From the NCBI GenBank assembly GCA_027485235.1, contig JAIXRJ010000046.1:62001-126000 (forward strand): a DNA stretch of 64,000 nt, in the 5' to 3' direction. Of the stretch, positions 18,882 to 27,913 are shown in pieces; the stretch's first letter is position 1; each line of letters begins with the position of its first letter. Both the position numbers and the translations under genes were made by a program. The notes under the pieces were generated by a model. It was not told the origin of the DNA, did no database searches, and saw nothing but the letters and a program-made list of their open reading frames with translations. This stretch comes from Comamonadaceae bacterium (GTDB lineage: Bacteria; Pseudomonadota; Gammaproteobacteria; Burkholderiales; Burkholderiaceae_C).

Positions 18882-20549
18882 TCAGAGCGCCTCGCTGGCG
18901 AAGTCGGCCAAGCGAGAGCGCTCACCGCGTGCCAACGTGATGTGCCCGCCATGAGCCCAGCCTTTGAAGCGGTCCACTGCGTAGGTCAGGCCGGAAGAGC
19001 CTTCGGTCAGGTAGGGTGTGTCGATCTGGGCCAGGTTGCCCATGCAGATGATCTTGGTCCCAGGACCCGCACGAGTGATCAAGGTCTTCATTTGTTTGGG
19101 CGTCAGATTTTGTGCCTCGTCGATGATCACGTACTTGTTCATGAAAGTACGGCCCCGCATGAAATTCATGCTCTTGATCTTGATCCTGCTTTTGATCAGT
19201 TCGTTGGTGGCAGCGCGCCCCCATTCGCCCGCATTTCCGCCATCACCTTTGGCCAGAAATTCCAGGTTATCGTCCAATGCACCCATCCAGGGCCCCATCT
19301 TTTCTTCCTCGGTGCCGGGCAAGAAACCGATGTCTTCACCCACGCTCACAGTGGCGCGGGTCATGATGATCTCGGTGTAACGGCGATCGTCCAGTACCTG
19401 TGTCAAGCCAGCAGCCAAAGCCATCAAGGTTTTGCCCGTTCCTGCGGTGCCAGCCAAGGTCACAAAGTCCACATCGGGGTCTGTGAGCAAGTTCATGGCG
19501 AAGTTCTGTTCACGGTTGCGGGTGGTCACACCCCATACGGCATTCTTTTGTGACGTGAAGTCTTTGAGTGTGCGCAATACAGCCGTTTTCCCACGAATCT
19601 CGGTCACGCGGGCGTACAGGGCGGGTTCGCCCGGGGCTTCAAAATAGACGAATTGGTTCATGAACAGGCTGGGCACAACCGGTCCCGTGATCCTGTAAAA
19701 AGTGTTTGTGCCTTGTTGCCAGCTTTCCACCGTTTTGCCGTGTTTTGTCCAGAAATCAGCTGACAGCGCAAAAGAGCCGGGATACAACAAGTCACCGTCT
19801 TCCAGCGTCTTGTCATTTTGGTAGTCCTCGGCCTGCAGTCCCAATGCGCGTGCCTTGACCCGCATGTTGATGTCCTTGGAGACCAGAATCACTTCGCGCG
19901 GATTGTGCAGTGTCCCCAAGGCCTTGACCACTCCGAGGATCTGGTTGTCTGCTTTGCCCTGCGGCAGGGCCAGTGGCAAGCTCAAGTCCAAGGCTTGGGT
20001 TTGAAAAAACAGCTGTCCCAATGCGTCAGAGTAGCCCGTCGTGTTCAGTGGCGAGCCTTTGCCGAGATCAGCGCCTTTTGCCGATGCCAATGCGTCCAGC
20101 GAACGGCTCGCTTGACGCGCATTGCGAGCCACTTCTGTCATCCCTTTTTTGTGACCATCCAGTTCTTCAAGAACAATCATGGGCAGAAAAACGTCGTGTT
20201 CTTCAAAACGGAACAAACTCATGGGGTCGTGCATCAGCACATTGGTGTCCAGCACAAACAGCTTGGTGGGTCCGTTGTTTCGTTTGGTACGCTGTGTCTT
20301 GAACTTCTCCACCCCAGGCTGGCTTGCTGCCGGCTCATTTTGTGAAGGCAAGTCAACCAAGGCGACGGCAGCGCGTACCGGAGCTGACTTCCTGGGCTTG
20401 ACGTGCCCTTTAGCGCTTGAAGGCGTCTGATTCAGCGAGGGCTTTTGTTTCGCCTCAGTCGCTGAGTCATCCTGTTTTTCGGACTGAAGGTCGGAAGCCT
20501 TGTGTGTCAGACGGCTGGCGCGTTGCGTGGGAGCGGGTGGCAGTGGCAT
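18882..20549 (-). CDS. PIN-PhoH family NTPase (PhoH2-like)
   Basis: 555 aa. The first ~92 residues are polar, Lys/Ser/Pro-rich and probably disordered. A PIN-type ribonuclease domain (about 95-235) follows, with acidic residues at LDTNVLMHD (Asp101), VLEELDGHKKG and VSKDINMR (Asp225). The PhoH ATPase (about 345-555) has Walker A GTAGTGKT (367-374), the conserved RATVSVGEDIGFLPGTEEEKMGPW and the DEAQNLTPKQMKTL motif. PIN-PhoH proteins are proposed RNA helicases/RNases; the role here is unproven. The start ATG has AGAGG 8 bp upstream. A strong terminator separates it from bcp, so it is likely its own unit. Confidence 0.9.
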   Translation of the reverse strand: MPLPPAPTQRASRLTHKASDLQSEKQDDSATEAKQKPSLNQTPSSAKGHVKPRKSAPVRAAVALVDLPSQNEPAASQPGVEKFKTQRTKRNNGPTKLFVLDTNVLMHDPMSLFRFEEHDVFLPMIVLEELDGHKKGMTEVARNARQASRSLDALASAKGADLGKGSPLNTTGYSDALGQLFFQTQALDLSLPLALPQGKADNQILGVVKALGTLHNPREVILVSKDINMRVKARALGLQAEDYQNDKTLEDGDLLYPGSFALSADFWTKHGKTVESWQQGTNTFYRITGPVVPSLFMNQFVYFEAPGEPALYARVTEIRGKTAVLRTLKDFTSQKNAVWGVTTRNREQNFAMNLLTDPDVDFVTLAGTAGTGKTLMALAAGLTQVLDDRRYTEIIMTRATVSVGEDIGFLPGTEEEKMGPWMGALDDNLEFLAKGDGGNAGEWGRAATNELIKSRIKIKSMNFMRGRTFMNKYVIIDEAQNLTPKQMKTLITRAGPGTKIICMGNLAQIDTPYLTEGSSGLTYAVDRFKGWAHGGHITLARGERSRLADFASEAL

Positions 20550-20591
20550 GAACGATGGCCTCTTAAAGTATGAAAAATGATGTCAAAAAAG

Positions 20592-20622
20592 AAAAAGCCG
20601 CCTGGAGGCCAAGGCGGCTTTT
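20592..20622 (-). terminator. Intrinsic terminator after the bcp-type gene
   Basis: Stem AAAGCCGCCT / AGGCGGCTTT. Read on the minus strand the 3' arm runs into TTTTTCTTTTTT, a strong U-tract. It separates bcp from phoH. Confidence 0.85.
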
Positions 20623-20707
20623 GGGTGCTGTGCGGGGCTGCTTCTCATCCTGATCGTTGATTATGCACGAGCCCTGTGACAACTTTGGGGCAATGATCTT
20701 TTGAAGA

Positions 20708-21184
20708 TCACTGGGCCTTTTTGAGGTCTTTCACGGCCTTGAGCACCTCCTCCACATGGCCAGGAACTTTGAGTCCGCGCCACTCTTGCTTGAGGGTGCC
20801 ATCGGCACCGATCAGGAAAGTGCTGCGCTCGATGCCTTTGACTTTCTTGCCGTACATGATCTTGTTTTTCACCACGCCGAACATGTGACACATTTTTTCT
20901 TCTGTGTCCGCGATCAGTTCGAATGGCAGTTCGAGTTTTGCTTTGAACTCGTCGTGTGACTTCATGTTGTCGCGAGAAACACCGAAAACAGCGGCACCTG
21001 CTTTGACAAAATCTTTGTATTTGTCACGGAACTGCATGGCTTCGGTGGTGCAGCCAGGGGTGTTGTCTTTGGGATAGAAATAAAGCACCACGGTCTGACC
21101 GTTGTGCGAGACGTTTGAGACCTTCAAACCGCCGGTGGCGTTCATTTCAAATTCGGGGAGGGGCTTGTTCAGAACGATCGCCAT
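20708..21184 (-). CDS. bcp: Peroxiredoxin, BCP/PrxQ type
   Basis: 158 aa cytoplasmic thiol peroxidase of the AhpC/TSA superfamily that reduces hydrogen peroxide and organic hydroperoxides. The peroxidatic Cys45 lies in YPKDNTPGCTTEA, with the usual Thr/Pro of the active site and the later Arg in GIERSTFLI. The resolving Cys five residues on (Cys50 in E. coli BCP) is Met here. The only other Cys is Cys99 (EEKMCHMFG). It may therefore be a 1-Cys enzyme or use Cys99. Next upstream on the same strand is the Mth938-like gene, 158 bp away. Confidence 0.93.
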   Translation of the reverse strand: MAIVLNKPLPEFEMNATGGLKVSNVSHNGQTVVLYFYPKDNTPGCTTEAMQFRDKYKDFVKAGAAVFGVSRDNMKSHDEFKAKLELPFELIADTEEKMCHMFGVVKNKIMYGKKVKGIERSTFLIGADGTLKQEWRGLKVPGHVEEVLKAVKDLKKAQ

Positions 21185-21342
21185 AAAACATTGATCTCAC
21201 TTGACTGGTTGAGCGTTTGTCACCATCTTTAGGTGACAACTTCGCTGAAGGCCATGGCCTCTTTAACCGCCTATTTTACTCTGAAAGCCATAGCAGCGAA
21301 ATAATCCAAGACGTCATCAAGGTGTCACTTCGTTTGCGTCCT

Positions 21343-21720
21343 TTATGGTTCGATCAAAAGCGCCGCCAGTACTTTTCGCCCTTCGCTGGACAAGATGTTG
21401 TAGGTTCTACACGCCGCTGGTGTGTCCATGCATTCCAGTCCGATGCCTTGTTTGATCAATGGGGCCATGAGCGATGCTGAAGCAAATTGAAGACGTTGGC
21501 CACTGCCTAAAATGACCAGTTCAACGCCTTCTCGCGCCAATGATTGGAAATCTTCCTGTTTGAGTTCTTGAAACCGGACGGGCGCCCAATTCCAAGTGGG
21601 CCACTCCTCGATGCTGCTGACCACCACGGACCGTGTGTGTTTGACGCCATTGACTTCAACCCAACCCTGCCCATAGGCGTTGATGGTCGGCGCTTTGGAT
21701 TTGTCGGGTTGGAGTTTCAT
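21343..21720 (-). CDS. Mth938-like domain protein (DUF498 family)
   Basis: 125 aa small cytoplasmic protein of the Mth938-like family, to which the human complex I assembly factor NDUFAF3 is related. Conserved points are the central VELVILGSGQRLQF and the C-terminal GLECMDTPAACRTYNILSSEGRKVLAALL. The bacterial function is not established. It precedes bcp on the same strand; the next gene upstream is the divergent aminotransferase. The ATG start has no upstream alternative that keeps the family N-terminus. Confidence 0.85.
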   Translation of the reverse strand: MKLQPDKSKAPTINAYGQGWVEVNGVKHTRSVVVSSIEEWPTWNWAPVRFQELKQEDFQSLAREGVELVILGSGQRLQFASASLMAPLIKQGIGLECMDTPAACRTYNILSSEGRKVLAALLIEP

Positions 21721-21829
21721 GGGGCGATTATGGTGAGACTGATGGGACTTGGTCTGTCAGCACCCAAAAGGGGCCTGAAATGTGGTCAAATTGTAAGTTT
21801 TCCCTCATGCAACTGCCTTTGGAGGCACT

Positions 21830-23071
21830 TTGAAGCCTATTCAGAAATCTGCCAAGCTCGCCAACGTCTGTTATGACATCCGTGGCCCCATCATGGACCG
21901 TGCCCGTCAAATGGAAGATGATGGCCAGAAAATCATCAAATTGAACATTGGAAACTTGGCGGTTTTTGGTTTCGACGCGCCTGAAGAAATTCAGCAAGAC
22001 ATGATTCGCAATCTGCCGAACTCCGCGGCTTACTCGGACAGCAAAGGGATCTTTGCCGCTCGCAAGGCGGTGATGCATGAAACCCAGAGGCAGGGCATTT
22101 TGGGCGTCACTTTGGATGACATTTACTTGGGCAATGGGGCCAGCGAGTTGATCGTCATGGCCACCAATGGTTTGCTGGACGATGGAGACGAGTTGATGTT
22201 GCCTTCGCCTGATTATCCGCTTTGGACGGCAGCAGCGAGTTTGTCAGGCGGCACGCCAGTGCATTACCGCTGCGATGAGGCCAATGGCTGGATGCCAGAT
22301 TTGAGCGACATCCGCGCCAAAGTCACACCTCGAACCAAGGGCATCGTGGTCATCAACCCGAACAACCCCACCGGCGCAATGTACTCGGATGCTTTGCTGC
22401 TGGGCATTGTGGCCATTGCGCGAGAACATGATTTGGTGATTTTTGCCGATGAGGTCTACGACAAAGTCTTGTATGACGGCGTCAAGCACACCCCTTTGGG
22501 CAGTTTGTCACAAGATGTGTTGACCTTGACCTTCAACTCCCTTTCAAAAAGTTACCGCTCCTGCGGTTACCGTGCGGGCTGGATGGTGATATCGGGGGAT
22601 AAAAAAAGAGCCCGCGATTACATTGAAGGCTTGAACATGCTTTCCAACATGCGTTTGTGCGCCAATGTGCCGGGCCAGTGGGCCATTCAAACGGCCTTGG
22701 GCGGGCACCAGAGCATCATGGAGTTGGTGGGCGAGGGGGGGCGCCTGCGCAAGCAGCGTGACTTGGCTTATGAACTGATCACCGCGATTCCCGGCGTCAG
22801 TTGTGTCAAGCCGCAGGCCGCGCTTTACATGTTCCCTAAGCTCGACCCTGTGATGTACCCGATTCAGGATGACCAGGATTTCTTTTTGCATTTGTTGGAA
22901 GAAACCAAAGTGATGCTGGTGCAAGGAACGGGGTTTAATTGGCCAGACCCAGACCATTTTCGAATTGTGTTTTTGCCGCATATGGAAGATTTACGCGAAG
23001 CGATAGCCCGTGTTGCCCGCTTTTTAGAGGGTGCTCGCAAGCGTTTTGGCACCGAGCATTTGGTGCACTGA
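21830..23071 (+). CDS. AlaA/AlaT-like PLP-dependent aminotransferase
   Basis: 413 aa class I/II aminotransferase resembling E. coli AlaA (alanine-pyruvate/valine transaminases). PLP-site features are YSDSKGIFAARKAV, the cofactor-stacking LGNGASELIVMA, NPNNPTGAMYS, FADEVYDK and the Schiff-base lysine in SLSKSYRSCGYRAGWM. The start is TTG at 21830 with GGAG 5 bp upstream; residues from there (KPIQKSAKLANVCYDIRGP) match the family N-terminus. hom starts 53 bp later, so it probably belongs with threonine synthesis. A small A+T spacer and a GACCC/GGGTC inverted repeat lie between. I leave the symbol open. Confidence 0.9.
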   Translation: MKPIQKSAKLANVCYDIRGPIMDRARQMEDDGQKIIKLNIGNLAVFGFDAPEEIQQDMIRNLPNSAAYSDSKGIFAARKAVMHETQRQGILGVTLDDIYLGNGASELIVMATNGLLDDGDELMLPSPDYPLWTAAASLSGGTPVHYRCDEANGWMPDLSDIRAKVTPRTKGIVVINPNNPTGAMYSDALLLGIVAIAREHDLVIFADEVYDKVLYDGVKHTPLGSLSQDVLTLTFNSLSKSYRSCGYRAGWMVISGDKKRARDYIEGLNMLSNMRLCANVPGQWAIQTALGGHQSIMELVGEGGRLRKQRDLAYELITAIPGVSCVKPQAALYMFPKLDPVMYPIQDDQDFFLHLLEETKVMLVQGTGFNWPDPDHFRIVFLPHMEDLREAIARVARFLEGARKRFGTEHLVH

Positions 23072-23124
23072 TATTTTTGAATCTTGACCCGTCTCGAAAG
23101 GGTCTAAACGTCATAGAGAAGTCA

Positions 23125-24447
23125 ATGAATCCGATCAAAGTGGGCCTGTTGGGCATGGGGACTGTGGGCAGTGGCACTTTCAATGTGCTGCAACGTAACC
23201 AGGAAGAAATCCAGCGCCGTGCCGGCCGAGGCATAAAAATCGCCATGGTGGCCGATCTGGACGTGGCGCGGGCCCAAGCCACAGCAGGCGAGGGTGTTCA
23301 AGTGGTGGCCGATGCCCGAGCGGTGATTGCCAACCCCGAGATCGACATCGTGATTGAGCTGATCGGCGGCTACGGCATTGCCAAAGCCTTGGTGATGGAG
23401 GCGATTGCTGCTGGAAAACATGTGGTCACCGCCAACAAAGCTTTGCTGGCCGTGCATGGCACTGAGATTTTTGCGGCTGCGCAGGCCAAAGGGGTGATGG
23501 TGGCGTTTGAAGCCGCCGTGGCCGGGGGCATCCCGATCATCAAGGCGCTGCGCGAGGGCCTCACGGCCAACAGCATCCAATGGGTGGCGGGCATCATCAA
23601 CGGCACCACCAACTTCATCTTGTCGGAGATGCGCGACAAGGGCCTGGACTTCGGCGATGTGCTGAAAGAAGCCCAGCGGCTGGGTTATGCCGAAGCCGAT
23701 CCGACCTTTGACATCGAGGGCGTTGATGCGGCGCACAAAGTGACCCTGATGAGCGCCATTGCCTTTGGCATTCCGGTGCAGTTTGACAAGGCCTACGTTG
23801 AAGGCATCACCAAGTTGGGCGCGGCCGACATCAAGTACGCCGAGCAACTGGGTTACCGCATCAAGCTGCTCGGCATCACCAAGCGCACCACACAAGGCAT
23901 TGAGTTGCGCGTTCACCCCAGCTTGGTGCCGGCCCAGCGCCTGATTGCCAATGTCGAAGGCGCGATGAACGCCGTGATGGTGCAGGGCGATGCGGTGGGC
24001 ACCACTTTGTACTACGGCAAGGGCGCTGGCGCCGAGCCCACCGCCAGCGCGGTGATCGCCGATTTGGTGGACATCACCCGTTTGCACACCGCCGATCCCC
24101 TCAACCGCGTGCCGCACCTGGCCTTTCAGCCCGGGTCCATGAGCAACTTGACCGTGTTGCCGATGTCCGAGGTGGTGACCAGCTATTACCTGCGTTTGCG
24201 TGTGGCCGACCAAGCGGGTGTGCTGGCCAAATTGACCGGTTTGCTGGCTCAGGCCGACATCAGCATCGACGCGGTTTTGCAGCGCGAGGCAGATCAGGTC
24301 AGCCAAGCGGGCGAAAACCAGACCGACGTGATCATCTTGACCCACGACACGCGCGAAGGCACCTTGAACGATGTGCTGGCCCAGATGCAGGCCCTGCCGA
24401 CCGTGATGGCGCCCATCGTGCGCATTCGCAAGGAAGAGTTGAACTGA
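23125..24447 (+). CDS. hom: Homoserine dehydrogenase
   Basis: 440 aa monofunctional enzyme that reduces aspartate semialdehyde to homoserine for threonine and methionine. The Rossmann motif is GLLGMGTVGSGTF at residues 7-19. The catalytic core is GIINGTTNFILSEM and AYVEGI. A C-terminal ACT domain (about 350-430, SYYLRLRVADQAGVLAKLTGLLAQADISID) suggests feedback control by threonine. The ATG at 23125 has AGAGAAG just upstream; the reading frame is open to 22939 inside the previous gene but that is not conserved. Its stop overlaps the thrC start (TGATG). Confidence 0.96.
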   Translation: MNPIKVGLLGMGTVGSGTFNVLQRNQEEIQRRAGRGIKIAMVADLDVARAQATAGEGVQVVADARAVIANPEIDIVIELIGGYGIAKALVMEAIAAGKHVVTANKALLAVHGTEIFAAAQAKGVMVAFEAAVAGGIPIIKALREGLTANSIQWVAGIINGTTNFILSEMRDKGLDFGDVLKEAQRLGYAEADPTFDIEGVDAAHKVTLMSAIAFGIPVQFDKAYVEGITKLGAADIKYAEQLGYRIKLLGITKRTTQGIELRVHPSLVPAQRLIANVEGAMNAVMVQGDAVGTTLYYGKGAGAEPTASAVIADLVDITRLHTADPLNRVPHLAFQPGSMSNLTVLPMSEVVTSYYLRLRVADQAGVLAKLTGLLAQADISIDAVLQREADQVSQAGENQTDVIILTHDTREGTLNDVLAQMQALPTVMAPIVRIRKEELN

Positions 24448-25892
24448 TGCGTTACCTGTCGACCCGCGGTCATGCCGACCGCAAACAGTTTTGTGAAATT
24501 CTGCTCGAAGGCCTGGCTCCTGACGGCGGACTTTACTTGCCCGAAAGCTACCCGCAAATCGACGCTTCAGCGCTGAGCCGCTTGCGCCAAGTCTGGCAAA
24601 GCGAAGGCTATGCGGCTTTGGCTTTTGAGGTTCTGTCGCTGTACATTGACGACATTCCACGCGAGGACTTGTTGGCCCTGTGCCGCAAGACCTACACGGT
24701 TGAAGTGTTCGGCACAAAAGAAATCGTGCCGCTCAAGCCCTTGCAGGCAGCGGGCCAAGCCCAGCCCGAGATGTTCTTGGAGGCCTTGTCCAATGGCCCC
24801 ACTTTGGCCTTCAAAGACATGGCCATGCAGTTGCTGGGCAACTTGTTCGAGTACGAGCTGGCACGGCGCGGCGAAGCGCTGAACATTTTTGGAGCCACTT
24901 CGGGCGACACGGGCAGTGCAGCCGAATACGCCATGCGCGGCAAAAAAGGCGTGCGCGTCTTCATGACCAGCCCCAACGGTCGCATGAGCCCGTTTCAGCA
25001 AGCGCAGATGTTCAGTTTGCTCGACGAAAACATCCACAACATCGCCATCGACGGCGTTTTTGACGACTGTCAGGACATTGTCAAGGCGGTTTCCAACGAT
25101 CTTGATTTCAAGCGTCAATACAAAATCGGTACAGTGAATTCGATCAACTGGGCGCGTTTGCTGGCCCAGGTGGTTTATTACTTCGCGGGTTATTTCCAGG
25201 CCACCACGGCCAATGGCCAGAAGGTCAGTTTCACGGTGCCCAGCGGCAACTTTGGCAACGTCTGCGCAGGCCATGTGGCCCGCATGATGGGTTTGCCGAT
25301 CGAGCATCTGTTGGTCGCCACCAACGAAAACGACGTCTTGGACGAGTTCTTCCGCAAGGGGGTTTACCGGGTACGGGGCACAGCCGACACGCATGAAACA
25401 TCGAGCCCTTCGATGGACATTTCCAAAGCCAGCAACTTTGAGCGCTTTGTCTTTGACTTACTCGAGCGCGACGCGCCCAAAACCCAATCGATTTTCGGTG
25501 ATGGCCTCAGCCGTGATGGCTTTTTTGACTTGTCGGCCGATCCGCGCTTTGCCAAAGCCGCGCACACCTATGGATTTCAGAGCGGTAAAAGCACCCATGC
25601 AGACCGCCTGCACACCATTCAGCAGGTTTACGCACAGAACGGCATCATGGTCGATCCCCACACCGCCGATGGCATCAAAGTGGCCAAAGAGCATTTGAAT
25701 CCTGCTGTGCCAATGATCGTGCTCGAGACGGCTTTGCCCATCAAATTTGCCGCCACTTTGGTGGAAGCTTTGGGCCTCGAGCCCAACCGTCCGGCGCAAT
25801 TTGAGGGAATTGAAAAACTGCCCAAACGCGTGATGGTCATGAAGGCGGATGTGGCGCAAATCAAAGCCTATATCGCAGCGCACTGCGATTGA
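24447..25892 (+). CDS. thrC: Threonine synthase
   Basis: 481 aa PLP enzyme that converts O-phosphohomoserine to threonine. The PLP lysine is Lys123 in NGPTLAFKDMAMQLLG, and the cofactor phosphate loop is FGATSGDTGSAAE. N-terminal MRYLSTRGHADRKQFCEILLEGLAPDGGLYLPE is characteristic of the long bacterial/yeast form. It overlaps hom by one base (TGATG), pointing to translational coupling. moeA starts 8 bp beyond the stop. I see no leader peptide of thr-operon type upstream of hom. Confidence 0.97.
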   Translation: MRYLSTRGHADRKQFCEILLEGLAPDGGLYLPESYPQIDASALSRLRQVWQSEGYAALAFEVLSLYIDDIPREDLLALCRKTYTVEVFGTKEIVPLKPLQAAGQAQPEMFLEALSNGPTLAFKDMAMQLLGNLFEYELARRGEALNIFGATSGDTGSAAEYAMRGKKGVRVFMTSPNGRMSPFQQAQMFSLLDENIHNIAIDGVFDDCQDIVKAVSNDLDFKRQYKIGTVNSINWARLLAQVVYYFAGYFQATTANGQKVSFTVPSGNFGNVCAGHVARMMGLPIEHLLVATNENDVLDEFFRKGVYRVRGTADTHETSSPSMDISKASNFERFVFDLLERDAPKTQSIFGDGLSRDGFFDLSADPRFAKAAHTYGFQSGKSTHADRLHTIQQVYAQNGIMVDPHTADGIKVAKEHLNPAVPMIVLETALPIKFAATLVEALGLEPNRPAQFEGIEKLPKRVMVMKADVAQIKAYIAAHCD

Positions 25893-25900
25893 GAACGCCC

Positions 25901-27157
25901 ATGGCCAGCGCACCTCGACCGCCTTTGATGCCTCTGGATGAGGCGCTCTCCACATTGCTGCAGCAGATCAAGCCATTGAATGGTTCAGAGCTGGTGGCCA
26001 CCTTCGACGCCGATGGGCGCGTCTTGGCCGAAGATGTGGTGTCGACAATGCAGGTGCCCGCATTCGACAATTCGTCCATGGATGGCTATGCCGTTCGCTG
26101 TGCGGACTTGCTGCCGGGTGCCGAGTTGTCGGTGACGCAGCGCATTCCTGCGGGCCATCTGGGTCAGCCTTTGCAAGCCGGACAGGTGGCCCGAATTTTC
26201 ACCGGTGCGCCCGTCCCTGCGGGCGCTGATGCCATCGTGATGCAGGAGCAGGCCGAGTGGGTGGCCGACGGTGAAATTCCCCGTGTGCGTTTCACGCACC
26301 AGCCGCAAGTGGGTGAGTGGATCCGCCAAAGCGGAGAAGACATCCGCCAAGGGCAAACCGCTTTGCGCCGTGGTCAAAAGTTGGGGCCCGCTGAACTGGG
26401 TTTGGCTGCCAGCCTCGGGTTGGCTCAATTGCGTGTTGTGCTGCGTCCTCGTGTGGCCTTGTTCTCGACAGGCGATGAATTGGTGATGCCCGGCGATGTG
26501 GCACCGCAAGACATGCCTTCAGGCGCCATCTACAACTCCAACCGATTTTTCTTGCGGGCCTTGTTGCACCGCTTGGGCTGTGAGGTCAGTGATCTGGGCA
26601 TCGTGCCTGACCGCCGCGATGCCACATTGGCTGCCCTCAAAACAGCCGCCGATCACCATGACCTGATTTTGACCAGCGGCGGCGTGTCGGTGGGCGAGGA
26701 AGACCATGTGAAACCCGCCGTGCAAGCTTTGGGCGCTCTGGCTTTGTGGCAAATTGCCATGAAGCCCGGCAAGCCCTTTGCCTACGGCCATCTGCGCCGC
26801 GAAACGCAAAACGGCACAGCCCATTTTGTGGGCTTGCCGGGCAATCCGGTCTCCAGTTACATGACTTTCCTGCTCTTGGTCAGACCCTTGATCTTGAAGC
26901 TGCAGGGCGTTGAAAACTTGGCTCCTGTGTGCCAACAGTTGCCCGCCCATTTCGAATGGCCCAAAGCCGATAAACGCCGGGAGTTCTTGCGCGTTCGCCG
27001 CAACGACCAAGGGGGGCTTGATCTGTTTCCCAACCAAAGCTCGGGGGTTTTGACCTCGGTGGTCTGGGGCGATGGTGTGATCGACAACCCGGCGAGCAAG
27101 ACCATTGCGCACGGCGACATCGTCGATTTTTGGCCTTTCGCGGGATGGTTGTCATGA
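25901..27157 (+). CDS. moeA: Molybdopterin molybdenumtransferase MoeA
   Basis: 418 aa. It inserts molybdate into adenylylated molybdopterin, the last step of Mo-cofactor synthesis. Motifs are FDNSSMDGYAVRCAD (about residues 49-63), IFTGAPVPAGADAIVMQE, FSTGDELV and LTSGGVSVGEEDHV, with the C-terminal GLPGNPVSSYMTF. The ATG at 25901 has GAGAA 5 bp upstream. An in-frame TTG at 25889 overlaps the thrC stop and is the alternative. It overlaps moaD by four bases. Confidence 0.95.
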   Translation: MASAPRPPLMPLDEALSTLLQQIKPLNGSELVATFDADGRVLAEDVVSTMQVPAFDNSSMDGYAVRCADLLPGAELSVTQRIPAGHLGQPLQAGQVARIFTGAPVPAGADAIVMQEQAEWVADGEIPRVRFTHQPQVGEWIRQSGEDIRQGQTALRRGQKLGPAELGLAASLGLAQLRVVLRPRVALFSTGDELVMPGDVAPQDMPSGAIYNSNRFFLRALLHRLGCEVSDLGIVPDRRDATLAALKTAADHHDLILTSGGVSVGEEDHVKPAVQALGALALWQIAMKPGKPFAYGHLRRETQNGTAHFVGLPGNPVSSYMTFLLLVRPLILKLQGVENLAPVCQQLPAHFEWPKADKRREFLRVRRNDQGGLDLFPNQSSGVLTSVVWGDGVIDNPASKTIAHGDIVDFWPFAGWLS

Positions 27158-27405
27158 AGATTCACATCCGATATTTCGCCTCTTTGCGCGAGACCTTGGG
27201 CATGCCCGGCGAAACGTTGGAAACCACCAGCGATGATGTTGCCGCTTTGCGTGAGGAGTTGATGGCCAAGGGCGGCGCCTATGCGCAAGCCTTGTCGCCA
27301 GGGCGCGCCGTGCGGGTGGCGGTCAATCAGGTCATGGCGTCAGGCGATACCCGCTTGTCCGAGCTTTGCGAGGTGGGCTTTTTCCCACCCGTGACTGGGG
27401 GCTAA
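27154..27405 (+). CDS. moaD: Molybdopterin synthase sulfur-carrier subunit
   Basis: 83 aa ubiquitin-fold protein that delivers sulfur as a C-terminal thiocarboxylate to MoaE. It ends in the required Gly-Gly (FFPPVTGG), and the N-terminus is IHIRYFASLRETLG. The start overlaps the moeA stop (ATGA). moaE follows after 4 bp. Length and termini are normal. Confidence 0.96.
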   Translation: MKIHIRYFASLRETLGMPGETLETTSDDVAALREELMAKGGAYAQALSPGRAVRVAVNQVMASGDTRLSELCEVGFFPPVTGG

Positions 27406-27409
27406 AACC

Positions 27410-27898
27410 ATGTCCGCTCGTGTGCTGATTCAGACCGCCGACTTTGACGTGAGCGCCGAGATCGATGCGCTCCGTGCTCAGGATTTGCGCGTAGGGGCCG
27501 TGTGCAGCTTTGTGGGGACCGTGCGCGATACCCGGGCCTTGACAGGGAAAGCGCAAGACGAAGTCCAAGCCATGGAGTTGGAGCATTACCCGGGCATGAC
27601 CGAAAAATCCATCGAAGCCATGATCGATGAAGCCCACATCCGCTTTGATTTTTATGGTGTGCGCGTGGTGCACCGGGTGGGACGCTTGCTGCCGGCTGAT
27701 CAGATTGTGCTGGTGGCGGTGACTTCTGCCCACCGGGGTGAGAGTTTCAAGGCCTGCGAATTTTTGATGGATTACCTCAAAACCCAAGCGCCATTCTGGA
27801 AGAAAGAGCAAACCCCCGAGGGGGCGCACTGGGTGGATGCGCGGGTTTCTGACGATGCCGCCTTGGCCCGCTGGGGCATTCATTCCACCAACGCTTGA
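27410..27898 (+). CDS. moaE: Molybdopterin synthase catalytic subunit
   Basis: 162 aa. Together with MoaD it converts cyclic pyranopterin monophosphate to molybdopterin. The family core GAVCSFVGTVRD, the central MELEHYPGMTEKSIE, RVVHRVGRLLPADQIVLVAVTSAHRGESF and the catalytic lysine region APFWKKEQTPEGAHWVDA are present. It is the last gene of moeA-moaD-moaE, and it converges with an unknown minus-strand gene 15 bp away. Confidence 0.96.
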   Translation: MSARVLIQTADFDVSAEIDALRAQDLRVGAVCSFVGTVRDTRALTGKAQDEVQAMELEHYPGMTEKSIEAMIDEAHIRFDFYGVRVVHRVGRLLPADQIVLVAVTSAHRGESFKACEFLMDYLKTQAPFWKKEQTPEGAHWVDARVSDDAALARWGIHSTNA

Positions 27899-27913
27899 GG
27901 GTTTTGCGGGTTG

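Noticed and set aside
21807-21833. Eight-codon frame MQLPLEAL ending in TGA that overlaps the TTG start of the aminotransferase
   Set aside because: No ribosome binding site, and a short frame like this is likely by chance. Could be revisited with ribosome profiling.
23087-23106. GACCC/GGGTC inverted repeat between the aminotransferase gene and hom, as a terminator
   Set aside because: Only 5 bp of stem and no T-run; more likely read through.
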